A stretch of DNA of 19,949 bases from assembly GCA_001766655.1 (NCBI GenBank), contig MJCC01000003.1, forward strand, positions 980,596-1,000,544, given 5' to 3'. The position numbers were made by a program, and so were the translations under genes. This DNA comes from Phytomonas francai. Lineage: Eukaryota; Euglenozoa; Kinetoplastea; Trypanosomatida; Trypanosomatidae. The stretch's first letter is position 1. Every line of letters begins with the position of its first letter. Below, one piece after another: positions 6,618 through 14,019 of this stretch. Under the pieces are notes generated by a model. The model saw nothing but the letters and a program-made list of their open reading frames with translations. It searched no databases and was not told where the DNA came from.

Positions 6618-7679
6618 TTATACTTCCGCAACATTCTCAGTTTGTTTTAGCACGCCAACATCCCCTCCGTGTGTTCCCAATGTCTGCGAATCACTTGTGA
6701 AGCCTTTGCTTCTTGCAGGTCGTCGGGGGATCTGTTTGGAACGGAACATGCTCATCTCGCCTCGCCGACCGCTTTGTACTGTGGAAAGGTTGGCGCGGCG
6801 CAGAGAGGTGAGCCTGAACCGAGTGTCGGTATCCCACAGTCTGCGAACACGTCCGAAAATAACAAAAATCACTAGCACTGCCAGATTTGGCAGTACCATC
6901 GTCATCGGTGTGGCAATTGACGACAAAATAACTTGAATCGAGGGGGTCGGGATCGTGCAGGAATTGCCATTTCCCGATTTGTAGCCTTTCAAGCATTCTG
7001 AACAGGATACACTATCCCAGTACCCGTGTTCGGGATCCCTATAGCATTTGCAAACGCCATCCTTTCTGGAATCTGCTTGTGTGTTGCAGCACCCGTGGGA
7101 ACTACAATTCAACTTTGGGTTGCAATCAGTTGGTGAGCTATATGTTCTTTTGTATTCCTCATTTTTCTTCACAATGGTGAACACGCGTCCATCGCAAGTA
7201 TTACATGTCATAGTGTAATCATTACCTTCGCTGATACATTTGCTTGAAAAGCAGAAGCTAGTATCGGTTTCATTGCATCTAACAGGGTTTGCGCCTGTCA
7301 TACTGGTACAGTAGTTGCCCTCTGGCATATCTTCAAAGACACCAAACCAGAAGCACAACGCTTCCGTTTTTGTGTCACCAGGTTCAATAGGCAAAATGGA
7401 GTTGCTTTGTGAATCAGCCGAGGGATTGGGATTCAAGGAAACATTGATAAATGAAGCGTTATTGCAAACGCACTCGATCTTCTCCCCAATAACCGTACCG
7501 TTGCCTACTGTAACATTTCCGGTTGTTTGAAATGTTTTTTTGCACCATGTCCCGATCTCTGTTTTGTTCCCTATGGGGCAAATCCCACTGTAACCAGTCA
7601 CTAACAAGAGAGGTAATGCACCAATAAACCCCAAAAGCACCACTATCAGAGATAAAAATCTTGTTTCAATCCTTGTCAT
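6618..7679 (-). CDS. Cys-rich type I membrane glycoprotein with EGF-like segment
   Basis: The first true ATG of this frame is at 7679 (the frame is open further upstream, but only a TTG lies there), giving 353 residues. Residues 1-31 form a signal peptide (Arg-containing start, LSLIVVLLGFIGALPLLLV core). The outer part, about 32-250, holds 20 Cys and seven N-glycosylation sequons. Residues about 186-242 resemble an EGF-like or laminin-EGF segment (CNPKLNCSSHGCC, GVCKCYR, CSECLKGYKSGNGNSC). A membrane helix follows at about 255-276 (MTMVLPNLAVLVIFVIFG), then RVRRLW and an Arg-rich cytoplasmic tail of about 77 residues. This is a surface or endomembrane protein of unknown role; I do not recognise a named family. 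It is the last gene of the right cluster, beside the convergent switch, and looks less GC-rich than its neighbours. A strong acceptor (AG at 7690-7691) supports the chosen start. Confidence 0.78.
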   Translation of the reverse strand: MTRIETRFLSLIVVLLGFIGALPLLLVTGYSGICPIGNKTEIGTWCKKTFQTTGNVTVGNGTVIGEKIECVCNNASFINVSLNPNPSADSQSNSILPIEPGDTKTEALCFWFGVFEDMPEGNYCTSMTGANPVRCNETDTSFCFSSKCISEGNDYTMTCNTCDGRVFTIVKKNEEYKRTYSSPTDCNPKLNCSSHGCCNTQADSRKDGVCKCYRDPEHGYWDSVSCSECLKGYKSGNGNSCTIPTPSIQVILSSIATPMTMVLPNLAVLVIFVIFGRVRRLWDTDTRFRLTSLRRANLSTVQSGRRGEMSMFRSKQIPRRPARSKGFTSDSQTLGTHGGDVGVLKQTENVAEV

Positions 7680-8167
7680 TCGACATGTACTACCATTCGA
7701 TGCCGGGGAAAAAATTGAAAAAAGCAATAATCTTTTTAGATGGAACAATCCTAACAAAATTCTCTAAACCGTATCATGAAAAAAAAATGAAGAAGCAAAT
7801 TATTAAACATGATTGGCATTCAGATTTCGAGGTGATGTACGTTACTGCCTAGGGAAACATCTAGTAATTTATGATAAATAGTCCTCTCTCCTTCATCCCC
7901 CGCGTTTGCTTGAATTGAGCAATGCATCTCCATTTTAAAAGGACCAAAATTACTTTCTTTAGATTAAAGAGGGGTAATCAGGCAACCAGTAACTTACAAT
8001 AAGAAACCACAATAATTCATACTATCGGGTGCAAAACTATACGAAAGAGCATTCACATCTTCCAACAGGTACACACTATCCTTTAAGCAACAGAAACACA
8101 TGTACATGTCGGGATGGAGAATCATGGTGTTTTTTCAGGCATCCAATTCTTTCATATTTTCAGGGCA
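7680..8167. other. Intergenic spacer between phosphatase and surface-protein genes
   Basis: About 490 AT-rich bases hold the presumed 3' UTR of the phosphatase and the leader of the surface-protein gene. A plus-strand 63-codon frame overlaps it (7661-7852); its IIFLDGT stretch recalls a HAD motif by chance but the strand, the Lys-rich composition and the missing rest of the fold argue against a gene. Confidence 0.6.
7690..7727 (-). promoter_or_regulatory. Candidate spliced-leader acceptor for the surface-protein gene
   Basis: On the minus strand a tract ttgcttttttcaattttttc followed by ccccgg precedes the AG at 7691-7690, eleven bases before the ATG at 7679. It is one of the clearest tracts in the window and places the upstream TTG codon outside the mature mRNA. 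Confidence 0.45.
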
Positions 8168-9088
8168 TCACAGGAAATATTCTGGTGGTGGATGCTTAGC
8201 AAGGTGGCCCCTAACATCAGCCGACGCCGCACCAAAGTACACAACGTTTCTATCCGTCTGTGAGTTAGTACCTATTTCCAAGATCGAGGCAACATTACCA
8301 CACCGATAGCAATAGTTCGGTGCAGACCACACAGTGCAGCAGCTGTTATCAAACATAGATTTGTAGCCTTCTAAGACGAGTTGATGGGCACGTGCGATGA
8401 GACTAAGGCCGTTTCTGCTATTAAACTGTTTGACAACCTCGGCACCAAAAATATAGCCCGCGCCACGTGGACTCACACCCCATGTATCGATATCTTCTGG
8501 ATCGGACCACAGCAAGTCGCTCATGGGGCCGTCATGGGGTACCTCCTGCTTTCTGTCTAGAACGTACACCTCGTCGATGGTCTGAATCACAGGGCTGAGG
8601 CCACCGTGAACGCAAAAAATGTCTTGCTCAATTACCGTCCCAAGTGGCATGTAGTCAAAAAGCTCTGTACACAGTCGCCAAACGTTTGCGCTACCATATT
8701 TGCGGTAGCACTCATCGTAGAAACCGTAGACTTGCGTGATCTGCCGAGACTCATGATTGCCCCGCAGTAGGGTAATGCGGTCAGGGTATCGAGCTTTCAA
8801 CAACAATAACAGCAACAAGGTCTCTACGCTGTGATAGCCACGATCCACATAGTCACCCATGAACACATAACTTGTCTCCGGCACGCGACCGCCCTTGCCG
8901 AAGAGCTCTAAGAGATCAAAAAATTGGCCGTGGATGTCCCCACAAAGGGTTACCGGGGCGTAAATAGTCTCAACATTACCCTCCTCTAGCATGAGGTCCT
9001 TGCAGCGCTCACACAGCTGGGCCACTTGCTCTTCAGTAATGAGCTTCCCATCGTAAAGTGTTTCTAACTGCCGGTTCAAATCTGACAT
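8168..9088 (-). CDS. Ser/Thr protein phosphatase catalytic subunit, PP4/PP2A family
   Basis: The product from the first true ATG (9088) has 306 residues, the usual length of PP4 and PP2A catalytic subunits; the frame extends ten codons upstream but only to a TTG. All metal-site motifs of the PPP family are present: GDIHG (50-54), GDYVDRG (78-84), RGNHES (109-114), then [15 protein letters not shown] and [14 protein letters not shown]. The last residues, PPPEYFL, give the terminal Tyr-Phe-Leu whose Leu is carboxymethylated in PP2A, PP4 and PP6 to govern holoenzyme assembly. The segments [21 protein letters not shown] and [15 protein letters not shown] residues, TVW before SAPNY, and the MSDLNRQLE start are closer to PP4 than to PP2A (which has SDPDD and TIF). 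The family call is certain; PP4 rather than PP2A or PP6 is an inference. A run of seven Leu after SVET is unusual. Confidence 0.93.
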   Translation of the reverse strand: MSDLNRQLETLYDGKLITEEQVAQLCERCKDLMLEEGNVETIYAPVTLCGDIHGQFFDLLELFGKGGRVPETSYVFMGDYVDRGYHSVETLLLLLLLKARYPDRITLLRGNHESRQITQVYGFYDECYRKYGSANVWRLCTELFDYMPLGTVIEQDIFCVHGGLSPVIQTIDEVYVLDRKQEVPHDGPMSDLLWSDPEDIDTWGVSPRGAGYIFGAEVVKQFNSRNGLSLIARAHQLVLEGYKSMFDNSCCTVWSAPNYCYRCGNVASILEIGTNSQTDRNVVYFGAASADVRGHLAKHPPPEYFL

Positions 9089-9670
9089 GGTTCCTCGTGT
9101 AAACAACGGAGACGGCAAAAAATATTAGAGTTGAATTTGAAGATGTTTTATTAGTGAATACACTCGGGTGACACCCTTTCTGTTTTCTGTTCAAGTTTTG
9201 TTATTCCTTCCTAATGCAAACTGCTTTATAAAATTATTATAAAATAAAGTAATCTCGCCGCTTATCTATTCGTTCGAAATTTTCTCTAGTTTCTAATATT
9301 ATAAAGCCGAGTGACAAGGTGTGGGTTAAAACAAAATAAACGGATGATAAAAAATATGTGTTCACTTGTTGCGATTTGTCTTTAGCTAACGGTCCATACT
9401 TTCAGTGCGCGAAAGCAGGATATTCATGTCTACACAGTGTCCTTGCCATTTATTTCAGCACATTGCTATACGTGGACGAAAGGGATATACGTACGTATAA
9501 AATAACTGGTGAACAAACGCATAAACAGTGGATCTGTCTTCCAACCATGAAAAGTTTTGAAGCTAAAATGGCATGTGGCACATAACAACACACCAGGTCT
9601 TCCTAAGATCTTTCATCCATACGCGGGTGTGGTAAAAGACCAAAATAGAGGCAGATTTATGCTTTGCTAA
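9089..9670. other. Intergenic spacer between MsrB and phosphatase genes
   Basis: About 580 AT-rich bases. On the minus strand, ttttttgccgtctccgttgtttacacgag just before 9093 could be the trans-splicing signal of the phosphatase gene. The plus-strand frame at 9358-9585 starts at GTG, opposes the cluster and has no recognisable motif, so it is not called. Confidence 0.6.
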
Positions 9671-10237
9671 TCACGCCGGATTCTTTGGAATGAACCTAAT
9701 GGAGGAACTGTTCACACAGTGCCGCTCATTCGGCGGGGGGTTCGAAAAACCCTCGCCGCGAAAGATATGGCCTAGATGACCGTTACAGGCGTTACAGAGA
9801 ATCTCGGTCCGTCTCCCGTCTGCATCGGGTTCCTCGATGACCGCTTTAGGCAGACAGTCCCAGAACCCAGGCCAGCCGCAGCCACAGGCAAACTTCATAG
9901 CAGACGTATAGAGTGGGGTGTTACAACCCGCACACACGTAAGTGCCGTCCCCGAAAAAGTCATCGTAGTAGCCTCCCCTAGGGTCCGTGGCCTTCTGTCG
10001 CAGTACGCGGTACTCTGAAGCGCTAAGCTTCGCCCGCCAGGCCACGTCACCTATATCCTTGGATCCGTCTTTTTCGTTGGGCTGCGCGCAATGTGTGGTG
10101 CCCGCGCCTCGTGAGTTCATGGAGCCTACTAGGCGAAACGAATTTGATACCGCAACCGAATAGACACCGCCGACTCTTTGGTGAAGGAAACTTTGCACGC
10201 AAGGTTTATATGTGGCTTGGAGGACGCCACAACGCAT
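9671..10237 (-). CDS. MSRB: Methionine-R-sulfoxide reductase B (MsrB, SelR domain)
   Basis: The 188-residue frame contains a full SelR domain from about residue 64. Zn-binding CxxC pairs are C102/C105 (CAGC) and C148/C151 (CNAC). The catalytic Cys is C174 in RHCVNSSSIRF, the position held by Cys or selenocysteine in MsrB. C120 in FACGCGWPGF is a candidate resolving Cys. HLGHIFRGEGF is the other family hallmark. The enzyme reduces the R form of methionine sulfoxide in proteins using thioredoxin or, in trypanosomatids, tryparedoxin. Two starts are possible. The ATG at 10237 adds a 39-residue segment with no acidic residue and several Arg/Lys, like a mitochondrial presequence. The ATG at 10120 (M40) gives a 149-residue compact enzyme. 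No AG occurs on the minus strand between the T-rich tract near 10270-10310 and the first ATG, so the short form may be the main product. Confidence 0.92.
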   Translation of the reverse strand: MRCGVLQATYKPCVQSFLHQRVGGVYSVAVSNSFRLVGSMNSRGAGTTHCAQPNEKDGSKDIGDVAWRAKLSASEYRVLRQKATDPRGGYYDDFFGDGTYVCAGCNTPLYTSAMKFACGCGWPGFWDCLPKAVIEEPDADGRRTEILCNACNGHLGHIFRGEGFSNPPPNERHCVNSSSIRFIPKNPA

Positions 10238-10716
10238 AAAGTATTAGTTATCAATGAATTGTCACGTCAAAGCAAGCAAGAGACAGTTACGCAAGAAGAA
10301 GGAAAAAGCACAACCCAATCACCTCACAAATGCCTCTTTCCTTGGTACTATAGATAGGCTAGTCTGGGTTTAAGAGGACAAATATGCATATATGTAACAG
10401 TTAGCAAGCAAGAGAAAATAAAAGAGGTAAAGTAATAGAATGGAAACGCATTCACCCAAGGACAACTTGTCCCCCCACTCACTTAGAAGAAAAAAACGTA
10501 GTATAAATGAATAGGTAGCGAAAGCTTGCAATACTTCGGGAAAAAAACAATATCTGGTGTGCGTTCTAATTGAATAGCATAAGCCCTTTTTATCGTGGGC
10601 AACTTACACATCGCACCGCAAACAATCTAGGGAAAGCACAAGCAAGGAAATAGGCTGCCATGCCGGAAAGTTATAGTGAAGATTACATTTAAAAAAAATT
10701 CTATGATTATTTATTT
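10238..10716. other. Intergenic spacer between MoaC and MsrB genes
   Basis: About 480 AT-rich bases that must contain the MoaC 3' UTR and the MsrB trans-splicing signal. On the minus strand a tract ttgtgctttttccttcttct lies near 10290-10310, but the next AG comes only inside the MsrB frame (10217-10216). No gene is seen. Confidence 0.6.
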
Positions 10717-12777
10717 CTATCGTCTACGCTTCTTCAATTTTTTCAGCGGCAGTGGCGGCTCCTCATCAGCATCATTATCAGTCACCTCCTCCTCATATGT
10801 CGTTCTTTTGGGATCCCAGGAGTCATGCTGAACAACCCTAAGCGCCAGCCTCTTTGAGAGGCCACCTTTCGCGAGTGGCTTCTCCTCTACATAATCCTCT
10901 TCCTCCTCCTCCCTTGGCGTTGTCGTCATCACACGAGCTTTCCTGCTTTTATGCCGTGTCGGTCCTTTCTTGAATGTTGCCATCGTTACTTCTTCTTCCT
11001 CCTCCTCCTCCTCTTCTTCAGCTGCATCACCTTGCTCGTGGTCATCATCCTGCTCCTCTTCTTCTCCTTCCTCATCGTCCTCCTCCTCGTCTTCGTCCGC
11101 CGCGGGAGCGGGTGGTGGAGTAGCCCAAGTTGTCTTTTTGTCTCGATGCAGCACTCCCTTGCTCGCGGTTATGGGCACAGATTTCTTCTTCGGCTTCAAA
11201 GGTCTAGCCGCGGACGTGGCAGGTGGGGAGGGGAGGGTGCTGCGCACGACAGTCCGACCGGTCTTCTTTCCTAACTGGCTGGCTTTGGAGTGCTTTCGTT
11301 GCGTGCTTATTGTCTCTTCAACCTCCTCTGTTTCAACATCTGCGGAATCGTTGTCGTCTTCGGCATGCTCCTCCTCCTCCCCCTCGATCTCGGTCTCATG
11401 GCGTGCTGTAGGTTTCACAATGCTGACAGGCTTGCCAAGTTTGACTTTGATGTTGGACTTTGTTGCTTCAGAGGCATGATTCTTTTGCACAACCTTCTCA
11501 GACGGAGACACTCGAGAGCCCTCACCGTACTTGCGCCGAGGGTACAACTCTTGTATTTTTTTTTCGTGCTTTGAAGAGCGCCACCATGCACCGGTATCCC
11601 CTGCCGTGCGTGAAAACAGCGGGCCAGTATTATTACTTGCGACCCTCTTTGGGGCAGACGCTATTGGCTTCCGCTCAACCCTGGCCTCGTGCTCCTGCTC
11701 TTCCTCTTCCTCCTCCTCTACAGCATCCTCTTCCTCATCAGTCTTTTCCTCGACTTTGCTTTCCTTGGACGCATCCTTGCCTTTTTCTTCTGCAGCATCG
11801 GTATCCGGTCTGTCTTCCTTGGGTTCTGCAGTAGTGTCTGGTGGAGGGGACGTAGCAGAACTCCCAGGTGGTGACACTGCCGCGTGAGCGAGTTTATCAG
11901 GCTCTGACATGAGCAATTTTGTGAAATCACTCCGACCTCCACGCTTGGCTAAGATAAATGCTTCACCGATTGCCAGACCGTCTTCTTGGGCCCCGGGAAG
12001 CCCCTTAAGCATGTCGTAGAGGGTCAGCCCTGCAACCGTTGCGCCCGTCAACGCCTCCATCTCAACACCCGTTTTGATTTCCTCGGTGGCCACGGTGCAG
12101 AAGCAATACAGGATGCTGCATTCCTGCTTGCTGGGCTGCAGCGGCGGCGGCGGCACGGCCCGCTTACGCAACACAACGCGATGGGGCAAGGCGGAGTAAT
12201 TCAAGCCGCCCCCGACTACACGCCGCCGGAAGGTAAAGCTGCACTTTTGGATGGGGATCGGGTGGCAGAAGGGAATGAGGGTGCTGGCCTGTTTCACCGC
12301 GTTGGTGCCCGCGATCACCGCCGTGGCGAAGAGAGGGCCCTTCCGGCTGGTGTAGTACTCCTCCATGTACTGGTTCTGGCCGAGCCCGGGCCGGCCGCCT
12401 TCCGGCGGGCGCCGCAATGCCGGGGTGAGGGTCTGTTTCATCCCCTCCAAATACACATTCGCGACGGGGGGCACTACCACCGTGGAGACAGCGGTGGCGA
12501 GTCGATACGACAGCGGTTTCGACACACTTACCTCATGGCCCTGTGGAGCTCGAGCGAAGACCTCTTCACTGCTCACTTGCACGAGCGCAGAGCCGCTCAG
12601 CGGAGGAGGGGAAACCCTGTTTTCATCCGCAGATGTGCCCTTCGCGTCGCGTGGTGCCGCGGTGTGCCTGCCCGACAGGCTCCCGCTTCGACGCCCCAGG
12701 CGCCTTACAATTTTGTGTCTCTGCGGAGCTGGTGGGGGCTTCCTCTTCGCGAACAGCACCAGCACCGCGTGAAACAT
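10717..12777 (-). CDS. MoaC (cyclic pyranopterin monophosphate synthase) with long charged C-terminal tail
   Basis: From the first true ATG (12777) the product has 686 residues; the frame continues upstream through a TA repeat to a TTG but without an ATG. Residues 1-43 are rich in Arg/Lys with no acid, a likely mitochondrial presequence, in line with the mitochondrial site of the first molybdenum-cofactor steps in eukaryotes. Residues about 65-288 are a MoaC domain: LIPFCHPIP (H172), KTGVEMEAL (E239, E241) and LYDMLK (D255, K258), the His, Glu, Asp and Lys positions used for catalysis in bacterial MoaC. The middle of the domain carries a Pro/Arg-rich insertion (about 186-220). Residues about 289-686 are not part of MoaC: alternating Lys/Arg-rich and Glu/Asp-rich blocks, ten consecutive Glu at about 587-596, a GAWWRSSKHEKKIQELYPRR island, and a basic end KKLKKRRR. 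Bacterial MoaC has about 160 residues. The MoaC call is strong; the tail's role is unknown. Confidence 0.88.
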   Translation of the reverse strand: MFHAVLVLFAKRKPPPAPQRHKIVRRLGRRSGSLSGRHTAAPRDAKGTSADENRVSPPPLSGSALVQVSSEEVFARAPQGHEVSVSKPLSYRLATAVSTVVVPPVANVYLEGMKQTLTPALRRPPEGGRPGLGQNQYMEEYYTSRKGPLFATAVIAGTNAVKQASTLIPFCHPIPIQKCSFTFRRRVVGGGLNYSALPHRVVLRKRAVPPPPLQPSKQECSILYCFCTVATEEIKTGVEMEALTGATVAGLTLYDMLKGLPGAQEDGLAIGEAFILAKRGGRSDFTKLLMSEPDKLAHAAVSPPGSSATSPPPDTTAEPKEDRPDTDAAEEKGKDASKESKVEEKTDEEEDAVEEEEEEEQEHEARVERKPIASAPKRVASNNTGPLFSRTAGDTGAWWRSSKHEKKIQELYPRRKYGEGSRVSPSEKVVQKNHASEATKSNIKVKLGKPVSIVKPTARHETEIEGEEEEHAEDDNDSADVETEEVEETISTQRKHSKASQLGKKTGRTVVRSTLPSPPATSAARPLKPKKKSVPITASKGVLHRDKKTTWATPPPAPAADEDEEEDDEEGEEEEQDDDHEQGDAAEEEEEEEEEEVTMATFKKGPTRHKSRKARVMTTTPREEEEEDYVEEKPLAKGGLSKRLALRVVQHDSWDPKRTTYEEEVTDNDADEEPPLPLKKLKKRRR
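10990..11097 (-). repeat. Acidic codon-repeat tract in the MoaC tail
   Basis: GAG/GAA/GAT codons run almost without break for about 36 codons, ending in ten consecutive Glu codons (10990-11019). Shorter poly-Glu runs occur in the same gene near 11698-11718 and 10890-10915. Such triplet tracts vary in length by slippage. Confidence 0.8.
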
Positions 12778-12799
12778 TCTGGGAAATAGTGGAGCTAGA

Positions 12800-12800
<1 letters not shown>

Positions 12801-12844
<44 letters not shown>
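12801..12844. repeat. (TA)22 microsatellite in the presumed 5' UTR of the MoaC gene
   Basis: Twenty-two perfect TA units lie 24-67 bases upstream of the MoaC ATG. They sit between that ATG and the best spliced-leader acceptor (AG at 12854-12853), so the tract would be transcribed into the leader, where UA repeats can pair with themselves. Confidence 0.9.
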
Positions 12845-12846
<2 letters not shown>

Positions 12847-12852
12847 ACTTAC

Positions 12853-12868
12853 CTGGAAAGGAAAATCC
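12853..12868 (-). promoter_or_regulatory. Candidate spliced-leader acceptor for the MoaC gene
   Basis: Minus-strand ggattttcctttccag ends in AG at 12854-12853, preceded by a further pyrimidine stretch (gttcttcttcatcattc). This would give a leader of about 75 bases including the TA tract. A second option is the AG in tatttcccaga, immediately before the ATG at 12777. Confidence 0.45.
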
Positions 12869-12923
12869 CGAATGATGAAGAAGAACAAGGCACACCTACT
12901 TTATTTGTTAGCACTCACAATAA

Positions 12924-12950
12924 ATATATATATATATATTTATATATATA
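12924..12950. repeat. Interrupted AT microsatellite
   Basis: An AT run broken once by an extra T lies about 80 bases from the longer (TA)22 tract. Confidence 0.8.
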
Positions 12951-13176
12951 AAGAGAGAAATGTATAGAGGGGGGCTGTCTAGTTTGATCACGAAAAAGAG
13001 TGGCTTGAACATAGTTATCCTTCATGTTTCCCCACTTCAGATTCAGTTCATGAATATGTTGCTAGTTTCCTTTTTGCAGCAATTCGCGTAACTTTCAACA
13101 CGCACCTGATTCTGTATTGTAACATAAGATAGCTCATTTACTCAATTTCTCTCCAAATCGAGTTTGCTGGATGAAT

Positions 13177-14019
13177 CTAGAAATTGTAAACGCTATTAAA
13201 CGTATCTGTAAACACCTCAAGTGCCTCCTTGCAGACAATAGGTGACCAATCCTTCTGTACTCTGCTTTCAGCACCTCTTTTTCCGTTTGGAGGAGAATTT
13301 GTTGGAGGACTGAAGAAGGTTGGCGGTTGCTGAGAGAGCTCATGAATAGGGCTGGCGTCCTCCAACTCGTCGCTATCGCTGCATTCTTTGCCTTCTCTGG
13401 TGTTGGTGCGCTGCCACAGCCGGTGCACTGCTCCCGCAGACTGACAAAGGTGCGTAGATTCATTTGCCCACTCAAAGCGACTCATTGCGCCCCATCCCAG
13501 GGCTTGCGTCTGCGGTGCGTCACCGGAGGCTGCACCGCCTCGCCGCGATGCTAAGGCATCCAAAGGGTCCATGGAATGTTTTAGGGCCATGGCGTAGGCC
13601 CCGGATTTGCCGAGCAGTGGTGGCATCTTAAATGGATATATCTGACGCTTAAACGCTTCCTTGTCTAAGACGGTTCGCAGTGAAGAGGGTGGAGAAGGGG
13701 CACCGCCGCAAACTCGCGTAGGGTATCCCCCCTTGCCTACTCCATTCACCCCCTCCCAAGCCTCACGACTTAACAGCATTTTCATGCGCACGCCAGCCTC
13801 CTCGTCACTGCCTCCCTGCTGCTCTGTCTTGTGGCGTTTCAGTGGGGGCAGTGACAGCGCCTCCGTCTGGAAACCCCCAAACTCGGCCCCTTTAAGGCAG
13901 GGCAAGACGCTCTCCTGCCCTAAATCTGACGGAGTAGGTGTAGGACTGCGGAGTGCATTTGTGAGATTGGCACCGAATATACGGCCGCGTTGCAGTGGAA
14001 TAGATGATGATCTCGACAT
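13177..14019 (-). CDS. Unrecognised 280-residue protein, largely disordered
   Basis: I do not recognise this protein. It starts at an ATG (14019) and its GC-balanced composition contrasts with the AT-rich flanks, which supports real coding. The start is Ser/Arg-rich (MSRSSSIPLQRGRIFG), followed by a Pro/Thr/Ser stretch (RSPTPTPSD, about residues 24-32) that offers proline-directed phosphorylation sites. A more ordered island at about 120-157 contains EAFKRQIYPFKMPPLLG and MDPLDALASRR. An acidic patch (KECSDSDELEDAS) and a Pro-rich stretch (QQPPTFFSPPTNSPP) follow, then a short hydrophobic C-terminal helix ending in FNSVYNF. There is no signal peptide or membrane helix. It is probably kinetoplastid-specific. 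It lies between gamma-COP and MoaC with no evident functional link. Confidence 0.7.
   Translation of the reverse strand: MSRSSSIPLQRGRIFGANLTNALRSPTPTPSDLGQESVLPCLKGAEFGGFQTEALSLPPLKRHKTEQQGGSDEEAGVRMKMLLSREAWEGVNGVGKGGYPTRVCGGAPSPPSSLRTVLDKEAFKRQIYPFKMPPLLGKSGAYAMALKHSMDPLDALASRRGGAASGDAPQTQALGWGAMSRFEWANESTHLCQSAGAVHRLWQRTNTREGKECSDSDELEDASPIHELSQQPPTFFSPPTNSPPNGKRGAESRVQKDWSPIVCKEALEVFTDTFNSVYNF

Larger units (their letters stand above)
12778..13176. other. Intergenic spacer with TA repeats upstream of MoaC
   Basis: About 400 bases between the stop of the 280-residue gene and the MoaC start. It contains the (TA)22 tract, a second AT run at 12924-12950 and the MoaC acceptor. No gene or RNA was recognised. 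Confidence 0.6.

Noticed and set aside
7661..7852. Plus-strand 63-codon frame containing IIFLDGT, like a HAD nucleophile motif
   Set aside because: It overlaps the 5' end of a minus-strand gene, lacks the first Asp of DxDGT, has no further HAD motif and shows AT-driven Lys/Ile composition. Chance is more likely.
9358..9585. 75-codon plus-strand frame within the minus-strand cluster
   Set aside because: It starts at GTG, runs against the cluster, and has no recognisable features.
10951..11887. Long plus-strand frames opposite the MoaC tail coding for poly-Ser or poly-Leu
   Set aside because: They are mirror images of the GAG/GAA codon runs of the real gene and oppose the cluster direction.
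12845..12860. ttccag/gtaagt on the minus strand, resembling a cis-intron boundary
   Set aside because: Cis introns are extremely rare in trypanosomatids; no matching second boundary restores or improves a frame. The ttccag part is better read as a trans-splice acceptor.
12778..12888. N-terminal extension of MoaC with Tyr-Ile repeats
   Set aside because: It begins at TTG and is encoded by the TA microsatellite; the ATG at 12777 follows a usable acceptor and opens a presequence-like N-terminus.
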